Source: Massilia sp. R2A-15 (lineage in GTDB: Bacteria; Pseudomonadota; Gammaproteobacteria; Burkholderiales; Burkholderiaceae_D). From it: a DNA stretch of 64,000 nt. Below the pieces are notes generated by a model. That model ran no database searches. It was not told the DNA's origin and saw nothing but the letters and a program-made list of their open reading frames with translations. This document shows positions 45,207 to 53,851 of the stretch, in pieces (positions within the stretch are counted from its first letter, which is position 1; each line of letters starts with the position of its first letter). Location of the stretch: positions 930,001 through 994,000 of the forward strand of contig NZ_CP131935.1 of NCBI RefSeq assembly GCF_030704305.1, written 5' to 3'. Made by a program: the position numbers and the translations under genes.

Positions 45207-45623
45207 TCAGGCGGCGCGCATCTTGGCGGCCACGGAGTCGGGCAAGGGGCGCGGCTTGAGGCCGGCGCGGTCGACGCAACCGACCTTGACGCGGGCGCTG
45301 GCCAGCAGGGCGTCGCCGCAGGAAGCGTGCTGCATGAATACGACCGAGGCCCGGCCGAGCTTCTCGATCGACAGGGTCAATGTTATTACATCATCGAGCC
45401 TGGCCGGCGCGTGATAGTCGACGCTGGCTGACTTGACGACGAAAATCGCGTCGTGCTGCTCGGCCATCTGCTGCTGGTTCACTTCCAGCGCACGCAGCCA
45501 TTCGGTGCGGGCGCGCTCGAAAAATTTCAGGTAATTGGCATAGAAGACAATGCCGCCGGCGTCGGTATCCTCGTAGTACACACGGACTGTCCAGTTAAAA
45601 ACGGAGGGCATTGCTGTTGCCAT
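45207..45623 (-). CDS. ybgC: Tol-Pal-associated acyl-CoA thioesterase YbgC
   Basis: 138-residue hotdog-fold (4HBT) thioesterase acting on acyl-CoA or acyl carrier protein at the inner-membrane face. It reads RVYYEDTDAGGIVFYANYLKFFERARTEW (in pieces), with the catalytic Asp in DTDAGG. It is the first gene of the tol-pal operon, a conserved position. ATG 45623 is used; ATG 45611 is equally plausible, and neither has a strong ribosome site. Confidence 0.95.
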   Translation of the reverse strand: MATAMPSVFNWTVRVYYEDTDAGGIVFYANYLKFFERARTEWLRALEVNQQQMAEQHDAIFVVKSASVDYHAPARLDDVITLTLSIEKLGRASVVFMQHASCGDALLASARVKVGCVDRAGLKPRPLPDSVAAKMRAA

Positions 45624-45932
45624 AAATGATATTGGGAAACATTTTACCCGAATTGGCTGCCATAAGTACGCCAGCGTACATAGTGATGGCAAGGCGCGAT
45701 CCGCAGGGTTGGGGCGGTTTCGCGTCCGTAGTAGACGTTATGTCCACAATTGCGCCAAGTGCTGAAACAATTCCTAACAGGTTAACATCATTCGATACAT
45801 TGGTACAAATCTATTTTCGACCGAGTAACTTTCAGGTCGTCGTACCAGCGAAGGCTGGTACCCATGCTGAGCGGGCAAAAGTGGCCGGAAACTCGGCATG
45901 GAACCTGCCTGCACGGCTACAACGGCCAATGG
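45624..45932. other. 309-bp intergenic stretch between ybgC and SDR gene
   Basis: This gap carries the tol-pal promoter region (a TAAAAT box lies on the minus strand near 45650 but its -35 is poor) and a diverged family B repeat at 45836-45923 with arms GTCGTACCAGCG... and ...GCACGGCTACAAC. I see no gene in it. The 45720-45830 part is AT-richer than the surroundings. Confidence 0.6.
45836..45923. repeat. Family B repeat, diverged copy
   Basis: Left arm GTCGTACCAGCG then GCTGGTACCCATG and right arm CATGGAACCTGCC then GGCTACAAC, with a 30-bp spacer. Symmetry inside each arm is kept although the sequence has drifted from the copy at 15034. Confidence 0.7.
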
Positions 45933-46679
45933 TCAGACCCGCTTGATCGCCAGCGGCCCGTAGCCCTGGCAGGTCGGCATCATCTCGATGAAGTTGATGT
46001 TGATGTGCGGCGGCAGGGTGGCGATCCAGAACGCGGTGGCGGCGATGTCCTGCGCCGTCAGCGGCTGAGTGCCTTCGTACACCTTGGCCGCGGCCGCGTC
46101 GTCGCCCTTGTAGCGCACGTTCGAAAATTCGGTGCCGCCGCACAGGCCCGGCGCGATGTTGGTCGCCCGAACGCCGGTGCCGACCAGGTCGGCGCGCAGG
46201 TTCAGCGTGAACTGGTCGACGAAGGCCTTGGTCGCACCGTACACATTGCCGCCCGGGTAGGGCGTGGAGCCGGCCACCGAGCCGAGGTTGATGATCAGCC
46301 CGCTGCCGCGCTCGACCATGGCCGGCAGCAGCGCGCGCGTCATCGTCACAAGCCCGGTGCAGTTGGTCGCGATCATGGTCTCCCAGTCGGCCAGCGACGC
46401 TTCGTGCGCGCCCTGGGTGCCCAGCGCCAGCCCGGCGTTATTGATCAGCACGTCCACCTGGCGCCACGATTGGGGCAGCAGCGACAGCGCTTCCTCGATC
46501 GAGGCCTTGTCGGTCACGTCCATCTCGAGCGGCAGCGCCAGGTCGCCCAGTTCGGCGGCGAGCGCGTCCAGGCGGTCCTTGCGGCGTCCGCTGAGCACGA
46601 CCTGGTGGCCGTTGGCGACGAAGGTGCGCGCCATTTCGGCGCCGAAGCCCGAAGATGCGCCGGTGATAAATACGATCAT
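45933..46679 (-). CDS. SDR-family NADP-dependent dehydrogenase (YdfG-like)
   Basis: A 248-residue short-chain dehydrogenase. Rossmann motif TGASSGFG (residues 6-13), NNAG, the catalytic Ser (LGSVAGS) and YGATK are in place. The C-terminal HININFIEMMPTCQ is typical of the YdfG group that reduces 3-hydroxy acids, L-allo-threonine and malonic semialdehyde. ATG 46679 starts directly with MIVFITGASSG. It is divergent from the glyA promoter. Confidence 0.93.
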   Translation of the reverse strand: MIVFITGASSGFGAEMARTFVANGHQVVLSGRRKDRLDALAAELGDLALPLEMDVTDKASIEEALSLLPQSWRQVDVLINNAGLALGTQGAHEASLADWETMIATNCTGLVTMTRALLPAMVERGSGLIINLGSVAGSTPYPGGNVYGATKAFVDQFTLNLRADLVGTGVRATNIAPGLCGGTEFSNVRYKGDDAAAAKVYEGTQPLTAQDIAATAFWIATLPPHININFIEMMPTCQGYGPLAIKRV

Positions 46680-46765
46680 GGTGAGGTCCGAAAAGGGAAA
46701 CGTCGTAAATTGTAGCCGAATTGGCCAGTTTCGATGGCGGCGATGATAGTTTGTCACCACCTTCC

Positions 46766-46794
46766 TTGCCCATTCCTGGGCTTTAACTTACAAT
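46766..46794 (+). promoter_or_regulatory. Sigma-70 promoter of glyA
   Basis: TTGCCC (-35; 46766-46771) and TACAAT (-10; 46789-46794) separated by exactly 17 bp. The predicted transcription start near 46801 lies just before the ZTP aptamer, which supports the assignment. Confidence 0.75.
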
Positions 46795-46807
46795 TTGGGC
46801 TCCATTA

Positions 46808-46910
46808 CGTCTCACGTGACTGGCGAAAAGCCGCGGCCTCCCACCGTTCGGCGAAAGGTGGACTTCCACCGGGGAACGTGAGATTTCATTAGCCGTTCGC
46901 CTGGGCAGCC
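46808..46910 (+). ncRNA. ZTP (pfl) riboswitch aptamer upstream of glyA
   Basis: Senses ZTP/ZMP (AICAR nucleotides), which accumulate when 10-formyl-tetrahydrofolate is short, and turns on one-carbon genes such as glyA. Seen here: P1 arms CTCACGT (46811-46817) and ACGTGAG (46876-46882); the conserved GTGACTGGCG strand; a second stem CCACC / GGTGG; the junction CCACCGGGGAACGTGAG; and the 3' hairpin element GCCGTTCGCCTGGGCAG that carries the invariant CGCCTGGGC. The order matches the pfl motif. A possible competing hairpin follows. Recognition is from memory of the consensus. Confidence 0.85.
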
Positions 46911-46938
46911 ATCGATGGAAGCGCGCGATGAGGCTGCC
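46904..46938 (+). promoter_or_regulatory. Possible ZTP riboswitch expression platform
   Basis: Hairpin arms GGCAGC-CATCG (46904-46914) and CGATG-AG-GCTGCC (46926-46938) share bases with the aptamer's 3' CGCCTGGGCAG element, so ligand binding and this stem exclude each other. The following sequence (TCTTCGGTTATTCCGTT) has only a weak T tract, so termination is not certain. Confidence 0.5.
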
Positions 46939-47013
46939 TCTTCGGTTATTCCGTTCTCCCTCATTCGTTCCATACTGCCTGGTGCTTGCACCGATACCCG
47001 ATTGGAGTTTTTC

Positions 47014-48261
47014 ATGTTTGCAAAAGATCACACGCTCGCCAACGTTGACCCGGACCTGTGGGACGCGATTCAGAAGGAAAACAAGCGCCAGCAGGACCAC
47101 ATCGAGCTGATCGCCTCGGAGAACTACACCTCGCCGGCCGTGATGCAGGCCCAGGGCTCGCAGCTGACCAACAAGTACGCCGAAGGCTACCCGGGCAAGC
47201 GCTACTACGGCGGCTGCGAATACGTCGACGTCGTCGAGCAACTGGCGATCGACCGCGTCAAGCAGATGTTCGGCGCCGAGGCGGCCAACGTGCAGCCGAA
47301 CTCCGGCTCGCAGGCCAACCAGGGCGTGTTCTTCGCCATGCTGAAACCAGGCGACACCATCATGGGCATGTCGCTGGCCGAAGGCGGCCACCTGACCCAC
47401 GGCATGGCGCTGAACATGTCGGGCAAATGGTTCAACGTCGTCTCGTACGGCCTGACCGAGCAGGAAGACATCGACTACGAGGCGATGGAGCGCCTGGCGC
47501 ACGAGCACAAGCCGAAGCTGATCATCGCCGGCGCCTCGGCGTTCTCGCTGAAGATCGATTTCGAGCGCTTCGCCAAGGTCGCCAAGGCCGTCGGCGCCTA
47601 CTTCATGGTCGACATGGCGCACTACGCCGGCCTGATCGCCGCCGGCCTGTACCCGAACCCGGTGCCGCACGCCGACTTCGTCACCTCGACTACGCACAAG
47701 TCGCTGCGCGGCCCGCGCGGCGGCATCATCCTGATGAAGGCCGAATTCGAGAAGCAGATCAACTCGGCGATCTTCCCCGGCATCCAGGGCGGCCCGCTGA
47801 TGCACGTCATCGCCGGCAAGGCCGTCGCGTTCAAGGAAGCGCTCGACCCGTCGTTCAAGGAATACCAGTCGCAGGTGATCAAGAACGCCGACGCGCTGGC
47901 CAAGGCCCTGATCGCGCGCGGCCTGCGCATCGTGTCCGGCCGCACCGAGTCGCACGTGATGCTGGTGGACCTGCGTTCGAAGAACCTGACCGGCAAGGAA
48001 GCCGAAGCGATCCTCGGCCGCGCCCACATGACCTGCAACAAGAACGGCATCCCGAACGATCCGCAGAAGCCATTCGTCACTTCCGGCATCCGCCTGGGCA
48101 GCCCGGCGTTCACCACGCGCGGCTTCAAGGAAGAAGACGCAACGATGGTGGGCAACCTGATCGCCGACGTGCTCGATAATCCGACCGACGAAGCGACCAT
48201 CGACCGCGTGAAGGCCGAAGTCAAGAAGCTGACCGACAAGTACCCGGTCTACGCGGCGTAA
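47014..48261 (+). CDS. glyA: Serine hydroxymethyltransferase
   Basis: PLP enzyme that converts serine and tetrahydrofolate to glycine and 5,10-methylene-THF, the main one-carbon source. The 415-residue length and motifs fit: [36 protein letters not shown] and the PLP-lysine block [14 protein letters not shown] (Lys229). ATG 47014 follows a GGAG ribosome site. Preceded by a promoter and a ZTP riboswitch, so expression should follow folate status; nrdR follows 30 bp later. Confidence 0.98.
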   Translation: MFAKDHTLANVDPDLWDAIQKENKRQQDHIELIASENYTSPAVMQAQGSQLTNKYAEGYPGKRYYGGCEYVDVVEQLAIDRVKQMFGAEAANVQPNSGSQANQGVFFAMLKPGDTIMGMSLAEGGHLTHGMALNMSGKWFNVVSYGLTEQEDIDYEAMERLAHEHKPKLIIAGASAFSLKIDFERFAKVAKAVGAYFMVDMAHYAGLIAAGLYPNPVPHADFVTSTTHKSLRGPRGGIILMKAEFEKQINSAIFPGIQGGPLMHVIAGKAVAFKEALDPSFKEYQSQVIKNADALAKALIARGLRIVSGRTESHVMLVDLRSKNLTGKEAEAILGRAHMTCNKNGIPNDPQKPFVTSGIRLGSPAFTTRGFKEEDATMVGNLIADVLDNPTDEATIDRVKAEVKKLTDKYPVYAA

Positions 48262-48291
48262 GCCAATCGCAGCCCCCGCACCGGCGCCGCC

Positions 48292-48750
48292 ATGAAATGT
48301 CCGTTCTGCCAGCACGACGAAACCCAGGTCCTCGATACCCGCGTATCGGAGGAGGGTGACGCCGTGCGGCGGCGGCGCCGCTGCGCGCAATGCGACAAGC
48401 GCTTCACCACCTATGAGCGCATCGAGCTTTCGATGCCGATCATCGTCAAGAAGAACGGCAGCCGCACCGAGTTCGCCTCGGCCAAGCTGCGCGCCAGTTT
48501 GATGCTGGCGCTGCGCAAGCGGCCGGTGTCGGCCGACGCGATCGACACCGCGGTCGCCACGATCGAAGAGAAGCTGCTCACCAGCGGCCGGCGTGAAGTC
48601 GACAGCGGCTACGTCGGCGAGCTGGTGATGCAGGAACTCAAGCGCCTGGACAAGATCGCCTACATCCGCTTCGCCTCGGTGTACAAGAATTTCGAGGACC
48701 TGGCCGAATTCCAGGACGCCATCGCCGAAGTCGGCCAGCCGCGCAAGTAG
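48292..48750 (+). CDS. nrdR: Transcriptional repressor NrdR
   Basis: 152-residue ATP/dATP-sensing repressor of ribonucleotide reductase genes. It has an N-terminal zinc ribbon ([17 protein letters not shown], then [17 protein letters not shown]) and an ATP-cone domain ([39 protein letters not shown]). It is 30 bp after glyA, the usual neighbour in this order. Its stop codon abuts a family A repeat. Confidence 0.98.
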   Translation: MKCPFCQHDETQVLDTRVSEEGDAVRRRRRCAQCDKRFTTYERIELSMPIIVKKNGSRTEFASAKLRASLMLALRKRPVSADAIDTAVATIEEKLLTSGRREVDSGYVGELVMQELKRLDKIAYIRFASVYKNFEDLAEFQDAIAEVGQPRK

Positions 48751-48775
48751 GGTCTGGTCCTGCGGACCTGCCCCC
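48750..48775. repeat. Family A repeat, single copy at nrdR stop (copy 15)
   Basis: Arms GGGTCTGGTCC / GGACCTGCCCCC around TGC, beginning at the last base of the nrdR stop codon and followed by a short T run. It may act as a terminator-like hairpin for glyA-nrdR. Confidence 0.8.
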
Positions 48776-48899
48776 ATTTTGTTGCAAGCGGCGCCCTGAT
48801 TTTTAGTTCCCCAGCACCCCTCCCGCACTGTTGAGCCATCTCACGGCTGGCCGGGTCGCGCCTGATAACTTGGGCGACTCAACAAGGGGGAGGTCAGTG

Positions 48900-49433
48900 A
48901 TGCGATCGCGGCTCGCCGGCGGGTTCACGCTCATCGAAGTGCTGGTCGCACTGTGCGTGCTGACCATCGGCGCGCTCGGCGCCGCCGCGATGCAGCTCTC
49001 GGCACTGCGCGCCCGCCATCAATCGGGCCTCGCATCGAGCGCGGTGCAGCTGGCCGGCAGCCTGGCCGACAGCATGCGCGCCAACCGCGTGGCCATGCAG
49101 GCCGGCGACGCACTCAATCCCTACCTGCAGCTGCGCTACGACGCGCAAACCGACGGGCCGCCGCAGCCGCCCGGCGCGCTGTGCCACGCCGGCGCTCCCT
49201 GCACCGCATTGCAGCTCGCCGAGGCCGAGGCCTACCACATCAAGGATGCGCTGCGCACGCAATATCCCGGCGGCCGGGTGGTGGTCTGCCGCGACTCCGC
49301 CGCCGAATTGAACTGGGCCTGCGATGGCGCCGCCGGCGCGCCAGTGGTCATCAAGATCGGCTGGCGCGGCCAGGAAGCCGGCGCCGCGGCGCAGCCGCGC
49401 GTGGCGCTCGCGCTGCCCGGAGCGGCCGGATGA
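48900..49433 (+). CDS. pilV: Type IV pilus minor-pilin protein PilV
   Basis: 177-residue prepilin. The short leader RSRLAGG is cut by PilD before FTLIEVLVALCVLTIGALGAAAMQ, the methylated Phe and hydrophobic helix with the Glu at +5. A Cys pair (CHAGAPC) and a C-terminal CRDS/WAC segment follow. ATG 48900 has an AGGT ribosome-like site; GTG 48897 is adjacent. First gene of a five-gene pilin operon; overlaps pilW by 4 bp. Confidence 0.9.
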   Translation: MRSRLAGGFTLIEVLVALCVLTIGALGAAAMQLSALRARHQSGLASSAVQLAGSLADSMRANRVAMQAGDALNPYLQLRYDAQTDGPPQPPGALCHAGAPCTALQLAEAEAYHIKDALRTQYPGGRVVVCRDSAAELNWACDGAAGAPVVIKIGWRGQEAGAAAQPRVALALPGAAG

Positions 49434-50296
49434 AGCGCCAGCACGGCGCCACACTGGCCGAACTGCTGGTGGCGCTCGCCGTGGGCATGGGCGCGATGCT
49501 GATGGCGGCCGGCCTGCTGGTGTCCGCCAACGCCGCCTACCTGGCGCAGGTGGACGCGGTGGCGCTCGACGAGGGCGGCCGGTTTGCGCTCGACTCGGTC
49601 GCGCGGGCCGTGCGCCAGGCGGGCTACGTCAACTGGGAGCAGCCCGGCGCCGGCGCGGCGCTATCGGCCGGGCCGGCGCGCATCGCCGGGCTCGATGCGC
49701 GTTCGCTGCCGCGCGCCACCTCCGGTCTCGATGGCGCGCTCGCCGAAGCGGTCAACGGCAGCGACGTGCTGGCGGTGCATTTTGCCGGATCGGGGGCGGC
49801 GGGCGGCGGCGACGGCAGCGCCGTCAACTGCGCCGGCTTTGGCGTGGGCGAAGCCGACGATGGCTGGAGCATTTTCTACGTCGGCCGCGATGCACGGGGC
49901 GAAGCCGAATTGCGCTGCAAGTACCGCGGCGCGCACAGCTGGGGTGCGGATGCAATCGTCGCCGGCGTCGATTCCTTCCAGCTGCTGTACGGCGTGGACA
50001 CCGACGAACCGCCGGACGGCCTGGCCAACGAATACCTCAGCGCCACCGCGCTCGACGAACGCGGCGCCGCGGCCTGGAAACGCGTCGCCAGCATCCGCGT
50101 GGCGCTGGTCCTGCACGCCGCGCACGACGCGAATGCCCAGCCTCGGGTATTCGACCTGTTCGGCAGCGCTTACAGCGACGCCTTTGCCGGCGTCGATCGC
50201 GGCGTGCGCCTGGCGAAACAGGACCTGCCGGCCGCACTGCGCCGGCGCGAGCGCAAGCTGTTTGCCACGACGATCTACCTGCACGCGCCGCCATGA
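49430..50296 (+). CDS. pilW: Type IV pilus minor-pilin protein PilW
   Basis: 288-residue prepilin-like protein starting MKRQHGATLAELLVALAVGMGAMLMAAGLL; the leader is cleaved after Gly6 and the helix keeps the Glu. A large C-terminal domain (ALDSVARAVRQAGYVNWEQ, VDSFQLLYGVDTDEPPDG) is typical of PilW. It overlaps pilV (ATGA at 49430) and pilX (50293-50296) by 4 bp each. Confidence 0.9.
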   Translation: MKRQHGATLAELLVALAVGMGAMLMAAGLLVSANAAYLAQVDAVALDEGGRFALDSVARAVRQAGYVNWEQPGAGAALSAGPARIAGLDARSLPRATSGLDGALAEAVNGSDVLAVHFAGSGAAGGGDGSAVNCAGFGVGEADDGWSIFYVGRDARGEAELRCKYRGAHSWGADAIVAGVDSFQLLYGVDTDEPPDGLANEYLSATALDERGAAAWKRVASIRVALVLHAAHDANAQPRVFDLFGSAYSDAFAGVDRGVRLAKQDLPAALRRRERKLFATTIYLHAPP

Positions 50297-50901
50297 GCCG
50301 CTGCCCCAGCCAGTCCGGCGCCGCACTGCTGGCCGCCTTGGTGGTGACGGTGGCGGTGATGCTGCTCGCCGCGTCGGCCGCGCAGACCGCGCTCAACGCC
50401 GAAAAATCGGCGCGCGCCGAACGCGACCGCCATCTCGCTTTCCAGTCGGCCGAAGCTGCCCTGGCCGACGCCGAGCGCGACATCGCCGGCGGCTTCGACC
50501 CCGCTTCGGCGCGCGCGGCGCTGTTTGCCAGCGGCGATGCGGCCGGCTTCGCCGAGGGTTGCGGCCGGACCGCGGGCAGCGTCGGATTCGGCTTGTGCAA
50601 ATGCGCGGCCGCCGGCGCTCCGCCCGCCTGGCAGGCGGCGGACCTGGGAGCTGCCGTGCCCTACGGCGCCTTCACCGGCGCCGCGCTGCCCGGGCGGCCG
50701 CCGCGCTACATCATCGAGCTGATTCCGCAGCCGGCGCCGGCGACCGGCCACCTGTATCGCATTACCGCCATCGGCTATGGCATGCGGGCCGGCACCCAGG
50801 TCGTACTGCAGTCGTTTTACCGCAAGACCGGCGCGGCGCACCTGCGCATCAGCTGGCGCGAAGTGGCCAACTGGCAGGAGCTGCACGACGCCGCCACATA
50901 A
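50293..50901 (+). CDS. pilX: Type IV pilus assembly protein PilX
   Basis: 202-residue minor pilin. N-terminus MSRCPSQSGAALLAALVVTVAVMLLAASAAQ; the leader Gly precedes Ala rather than Phe, and there is no Glu at +5, as is usual for PilX. RHLAFQSAEAALADAERDI matches the PilX domain, and the C-terminus has HLYRITAIGYGM. It overlaps pilW by 4 bp. No pilY1 follows, although that gene normally sits next. Confidence 0.88.
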   Translation: MSRCPSQSGAALLAALVVTVAVMLLAASAAQTALNAEKSARAERDRHLAFQSAEAALADAERDIAGGFDPASARAALFASGDAAGFAEGCGRTAGSVGFGLCKCAAAGAPPAWQAADLGAAVPYGAFTGAALPGRPPRYIIELIPQPAPATGHLYRITAIGYGMRAGTQVVLQSFYRKTGAAHLRISWREVANWQELHDAAT

Positions 50902-50923
50902 CCATAAGATGGAGGAGGGGCCA

Positions 50924-51373
50924 ATGAAAAGGGCTAGCGGATTTAGCTTGATCGAAGTGATGATCGTGCTGGCGATCTTGTCGGTGCTGGCGGTGATCGC
51001 GTACCCCGCCTACGCCGGCTACGTCACCAAGTCGCGCCGGATCGAAGGACAGATGGCGCTGATCGACGCACTGCAGCAGCAGGAGCGCTTCTACAGCGCG
51101 CACCACACCTACATCGCCTTCTCGTCCGCCTCGACCGACCCGGAGGCAATGCGCTTCAAATGGTGGTCGGGCTCCGCGGCGGCGCGCAGCGCGTACGAAT
51201 TGCGCGCCTACGCCTGTCCCGGCCACGAATTGAACGAATGCGTCGAAGTGAAGGCGCTGCCTGGCACCACTAACGTGGACGCGCGGTTCCGCGACGCCGA
51301 ATGCGAAACGCTGAGCCTCAACAGCGCCGGCGAGCGCGGCGCCACCGGTCCCAAGGAGGGATGCTGGCCATGA
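50924..51373 (+). CDS. pilE: Type IV pilin PilE-like protein
   Basis: 149-residue prepilin with the leader KRASG before FSLIEVMIVLAILSVLAVIAYPAYAGYV, Glu at +5 and a Cys loop (CPGHELNEC). This is the group named PilE in minor-pilin operons. A strong GGAGG site lies at 50911-50915 before ATG 50924. Confidence 0.9.
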   Translation: MKRASGFSLIEVMIVLAILSVLAVIAYPAYAGYVTKSRRIEGQMALIDALQQQERFYSAHHTYIAFSSASTDPEAMRFKWWSGSAAARSAYELRAYACPGHELNECVEVKALPGTTNVDARFRDAECETLSLNSAGERGATGPKEGCWP

Positions 51374-51924
51374 AACCGGGGCGGAGGCGGGGCGGCGCGA
51401 CGCTGCTCGAACTGATGGCCGTGCTGGCCATTTCGGCGGTGATGATGGGCATGGCGATGCCCGGCCTGCACCACCTGGTGCGCTCGCAGCAGCTCAAGGC
51501 GGGAACCAGCGACCTGTTTGGCGCAATCGGCCTGGCGCGCATGCAGGCGATCGCGCGCGGGCGCAAGGTCCTGCTGGCGCCGGCCGACGCAAACGTGGGC
51601 TGGCGCGGCGGCTGGGTCGTGTTCATCGACCAGGACGGCAACCGCCGGCCGGACGCCGGCGAGGAGGTGATCGCGCGTCACGGGCCGCTCGCGGCGGGGA
51701 TCGAGATCGGCGCCAGCTTCACCGGCCAGCAGGGGGCGCCGTATCTTGCTTATAATAGTATGGGCCGCAGCTGCTCGGACACCAGCAGCCAGGCGGCGCG
51801 CTTCGGCACGCTATCGCTGGCGCACGGCGGCCAGATAAGGCGCATCAAGATCAACATGCTCGGACGCGCGCGCATCTGCGATCCGGCGCGCGACGGCGCC
51901 AGCTGCGCCGGCGACGATCCGTGA
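51370..51924 (+). CDS. fimT: Type IV pilin FimT/GspH-like protein
   Basis: 184-residue pseudopilin: leader RRRGG, then ATLLELMAVLAISAVMMGMAMPGL, then the GspH/FimT domain (LARMQAIARGRKVLL, GGWVVFIDQDGNRRPDAGE). ATG 51370 is at normal distance from AAGGAGG (51353); ATG 51361 is too close. It overlaps pilE by 4 bp and ribD by 4 bp, so the whole set is coupled. Confidence 0.88.
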   Translation: MKPGRRRGGATLLELMAVLAISAVMMGMAMPGLHHLVRSQQLKAGTSDLFGAIGLARMQAIARGRKVLLAPADANVGWRGGWVVFIDQDGNRRPDAGEEVIARHGPLAAGIEIGASFTGQQGAPYLAYNSMGRSCSDTSSQAARFGTLSLAHGGQIRRIKINMLGRARICDPARDGASCAGDDP

Positions 51925-53045
51925 GCCGCCGCCACCCATACTGGAACACTGTGCAAATACTGAACGACATCGATGGCATGACACTGGCGCTGGAATGGGC
52001 CGCGAAAGGCATGACCAGCACCGCCCCGAACCCGCGCGTGGGCTGCGTGATCGTGCGCGACGGCCAGGTCATCGGCGCCGGGCATACCCAGCCCGCGGGC
52101 CAGGCGCACGCGGAGATCATGGCGATGCGCGACGCCGCGGCGCGCGGCCACGACGTGCGCGGCGCCACCGCCTACGTCACGCTCGAGCCGTGCAATCATC
52201 ACGGCCGCACGCCGCCATGTTCGGAGGCGCTGGTGCGCGCCGGCCTTGGCCGCGTCGTGGCGGCGATCGAAGACCCGAACCCGCTGGTGGCCGGGCAGGG
52301 CATGGCCAGGCTGGCCGCCCACGGCATCGAAACCGCGTCCGGAGTACTTGCCGACGCGGCCTACGAAATGAACATTGGCTTCTTTTCGCGCATGCGGCGC
52401 GGCCTGCCGTGGGTGCGCCTGAAAGCGGCCGCCAGCCTTGACGGCATGACGGCGCTGAACAACGGCGCCAGCCAGTGGATCACCGGGCCCGAGGCGCGCG
52501 CCGACGGCCACGCGTGGCGCGCGCGCGCCTGCGCCGTCCTGACCGGCATCGGCACCGTCAAGGCCGACGATCCGCAACTGACAGTGCGCGGCGTAGAGAC
52601 GACGCGCCAGCCGCGCCGCATCGTCGTCGACAGCCGGCTCGACATCGCACTCGATGCGCGGGTGCTGGCGGGCGAGCCATGCTGGATCGTCGCCGCCGTC
52701 GCCAATCCCGCGAAAGAAGCGGCGCTGCGCGAGGCCGGCCACGACATCATCATGCTGCCGAACGAGGCGGGAAAGGTCGACCTGGCGGCGCTCATGCGCG
52801 AGCTTGGCCGGCGCGAGATCAACGAGGTGCACGTCGAAGCCGGCTTCAAGCTGAACGGCTCGCTGGTGCGCGAAGGCTGCGTCGACGAATTGCTGGTGTA
52901 CCTCGCGCCAAGCCTGATCGGCCAGGCCCAGGGCATGTTCGCGCTGGGGCCGTTCGAGTCGCTCGAGCAGCGCCAGCGCCTCGCTTTTCACCACATCCAG
53001 CAAGTCGGCGACGACTTGCGTATCCTTGCACGCATCACCAAATAA
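51921..53045 (+). CDS. ribD: Bifunctional deaminase/reductase RibD
   Basis: 374-residue enzyme of riboflavin synthesis: deaminates and then reduces the pyrimidine from GTP. N-terminal zinc deaminase motif GQAHAEIMAM and LEPCNHHGRTPPCSEAL; C-terminal reductase domain RPRRIVVDSRLD-like (RRIVVDSRLDIALD) and VHVEAGFKLNGSLV. GTG 51921 overlaps the fimT stop (GTGA); a later ATG at 51978 would still include the deaminase motif. ribE follows 16 bp later. Confidence 0.95.
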   Translation: MSRRHPYWNTVQILNDIDGMTLALEWAAKGMTSTAPNPRVGCVIVRDGQVIGAGHTQPAGQAHAEIMAMRDAAARGHDVRGATAYVTLEPCNHHGRTPPCSEALVRAGLGRVVAAIEDPNPLVAGQGMARLAAHGIETASGVLADAAYEMNIGFFSRMRRGLPWVRLKAAASLDGMTALNNGASQWITGPEARADGHAWRARACAVLTGIGTVKADDPQLTVRGVETTRQPRRIVVDSRLDIALDARVLAGEPCWIVAAVANPAKEAALREAGHDIIMLPNEAGKVDLAALMRELGRREINEVHVEAGFKLNGSLVREGCVDELLVYLAPSLIGQAQGMFALGPFESLEQRQRLAFHHIQQVGDDLRILARITK

Positions 53046-53061
53046 TTAGGAAACCGTTTTT

Positions 53062-53679
53062 ATGTTTACAGGAATTGTCGCCGCCGTCGGAAAAATCAAT
53101 TCGGTCACGCCGCAGCCGGGCGGGCTCGATGCAGGCGTGCGCCTCGACATCGATGCGGGCGGCCTGCCGCTGGCCGATGTCGCGCTGGGCGACTCGATCT
53201 CGATCAACGGCGCCTGCATGACCGTGGTCGAAAAGTCCGGCAGCGGCTTCAGCGTGGACGTGTCGCGCGAAAGCCTCAACTGCACGGCGGGGCTCGATGC
53301 GGTCGGCGAAGTGAACCTGGAGAAGGCGCTGACGCTGGCCGAGCGGCTGGGCGGGCACCTGGTGTCGGGCCATGTCGATGGACTGGGCACGGTGCAGCGC
53401 TTTGAGCCGATCGGCGAATCGTTCGAGCTGGTGATCGACGCCCCGCGCGAACTGGCCAAGTTCCTCGCCTTCAAAGGCTCGGTGGTGGTCAATGGCGTGT
53501 CGCTGACGGTGAACCGGGTGGAGGATGTGGGCGACGTGTGCCGTTTTTCGATCAACCTGATTCCGCACACGATCGCGGTCACCACGCTCAAGCACCTGCG
53601 CGCCGGCAGCAAGGCCAATCTCGAGATCGACCTGATCGCGCGCTATGTGGAACGGATGCTGTCGCTGACCACCGCCTGA
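53062..53679 (+). CDS. ribE: Riboflavin synthase
   Basis: 205-residue enzyme that dismutates two lumazine molecules to riboflavin and the pyrimidine. Two lumazine-binding repeats, each starting with a family phrase (MFTGIVAAVG; NLEKALTLAERLGGHLVSGHVDG), and the motif SINGACMTV / VVNGVSLTV. It lies 16 bp after ribD, with no riboswitch in the gap. Confidence 0.96.
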   Translation: MFTGIVAAVGKINSVTPQPGGLDAGVRLDIDAGGLPLADVALGDSISINGACMTVVEKSGSGFSVDVSRESLNCTAGLDAVGEVNLEKALTLAERLGGHLVSGHVDGLGTVQRFEPIGESFELVIDAPRELAKFLAFKGSVVVNGVSLTVNRVEDVGDVCRFSINLIPHTIAVTTLKHLRAGSKANLEIDLIARYVERMLSLTTA

Positions 53680-53851
53680 CGCACGCGGCGCCGTGAAAAT
53701 CGGCGCCGTCGACCCGCCCCGGCTTTGGCCGGCGGCGCGTTCATTTTCTGCCCGACAACAATTAAGTTGCCAGAGTGAAAGCGTTATGTTAGCGTTTCGA
53801 AAAGGTTGCCTCGCGCAGGCAACACCATCGATCACCGCTCAGGGGCAGACA

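Noticed and set aside
46783..48828. Open frame antisense to glyA, nrdR and the riboswitch
   Set aside because: Overlaps two certain genes and an RNA element, and the product is Asp/Arg/Val-rich without motifs.
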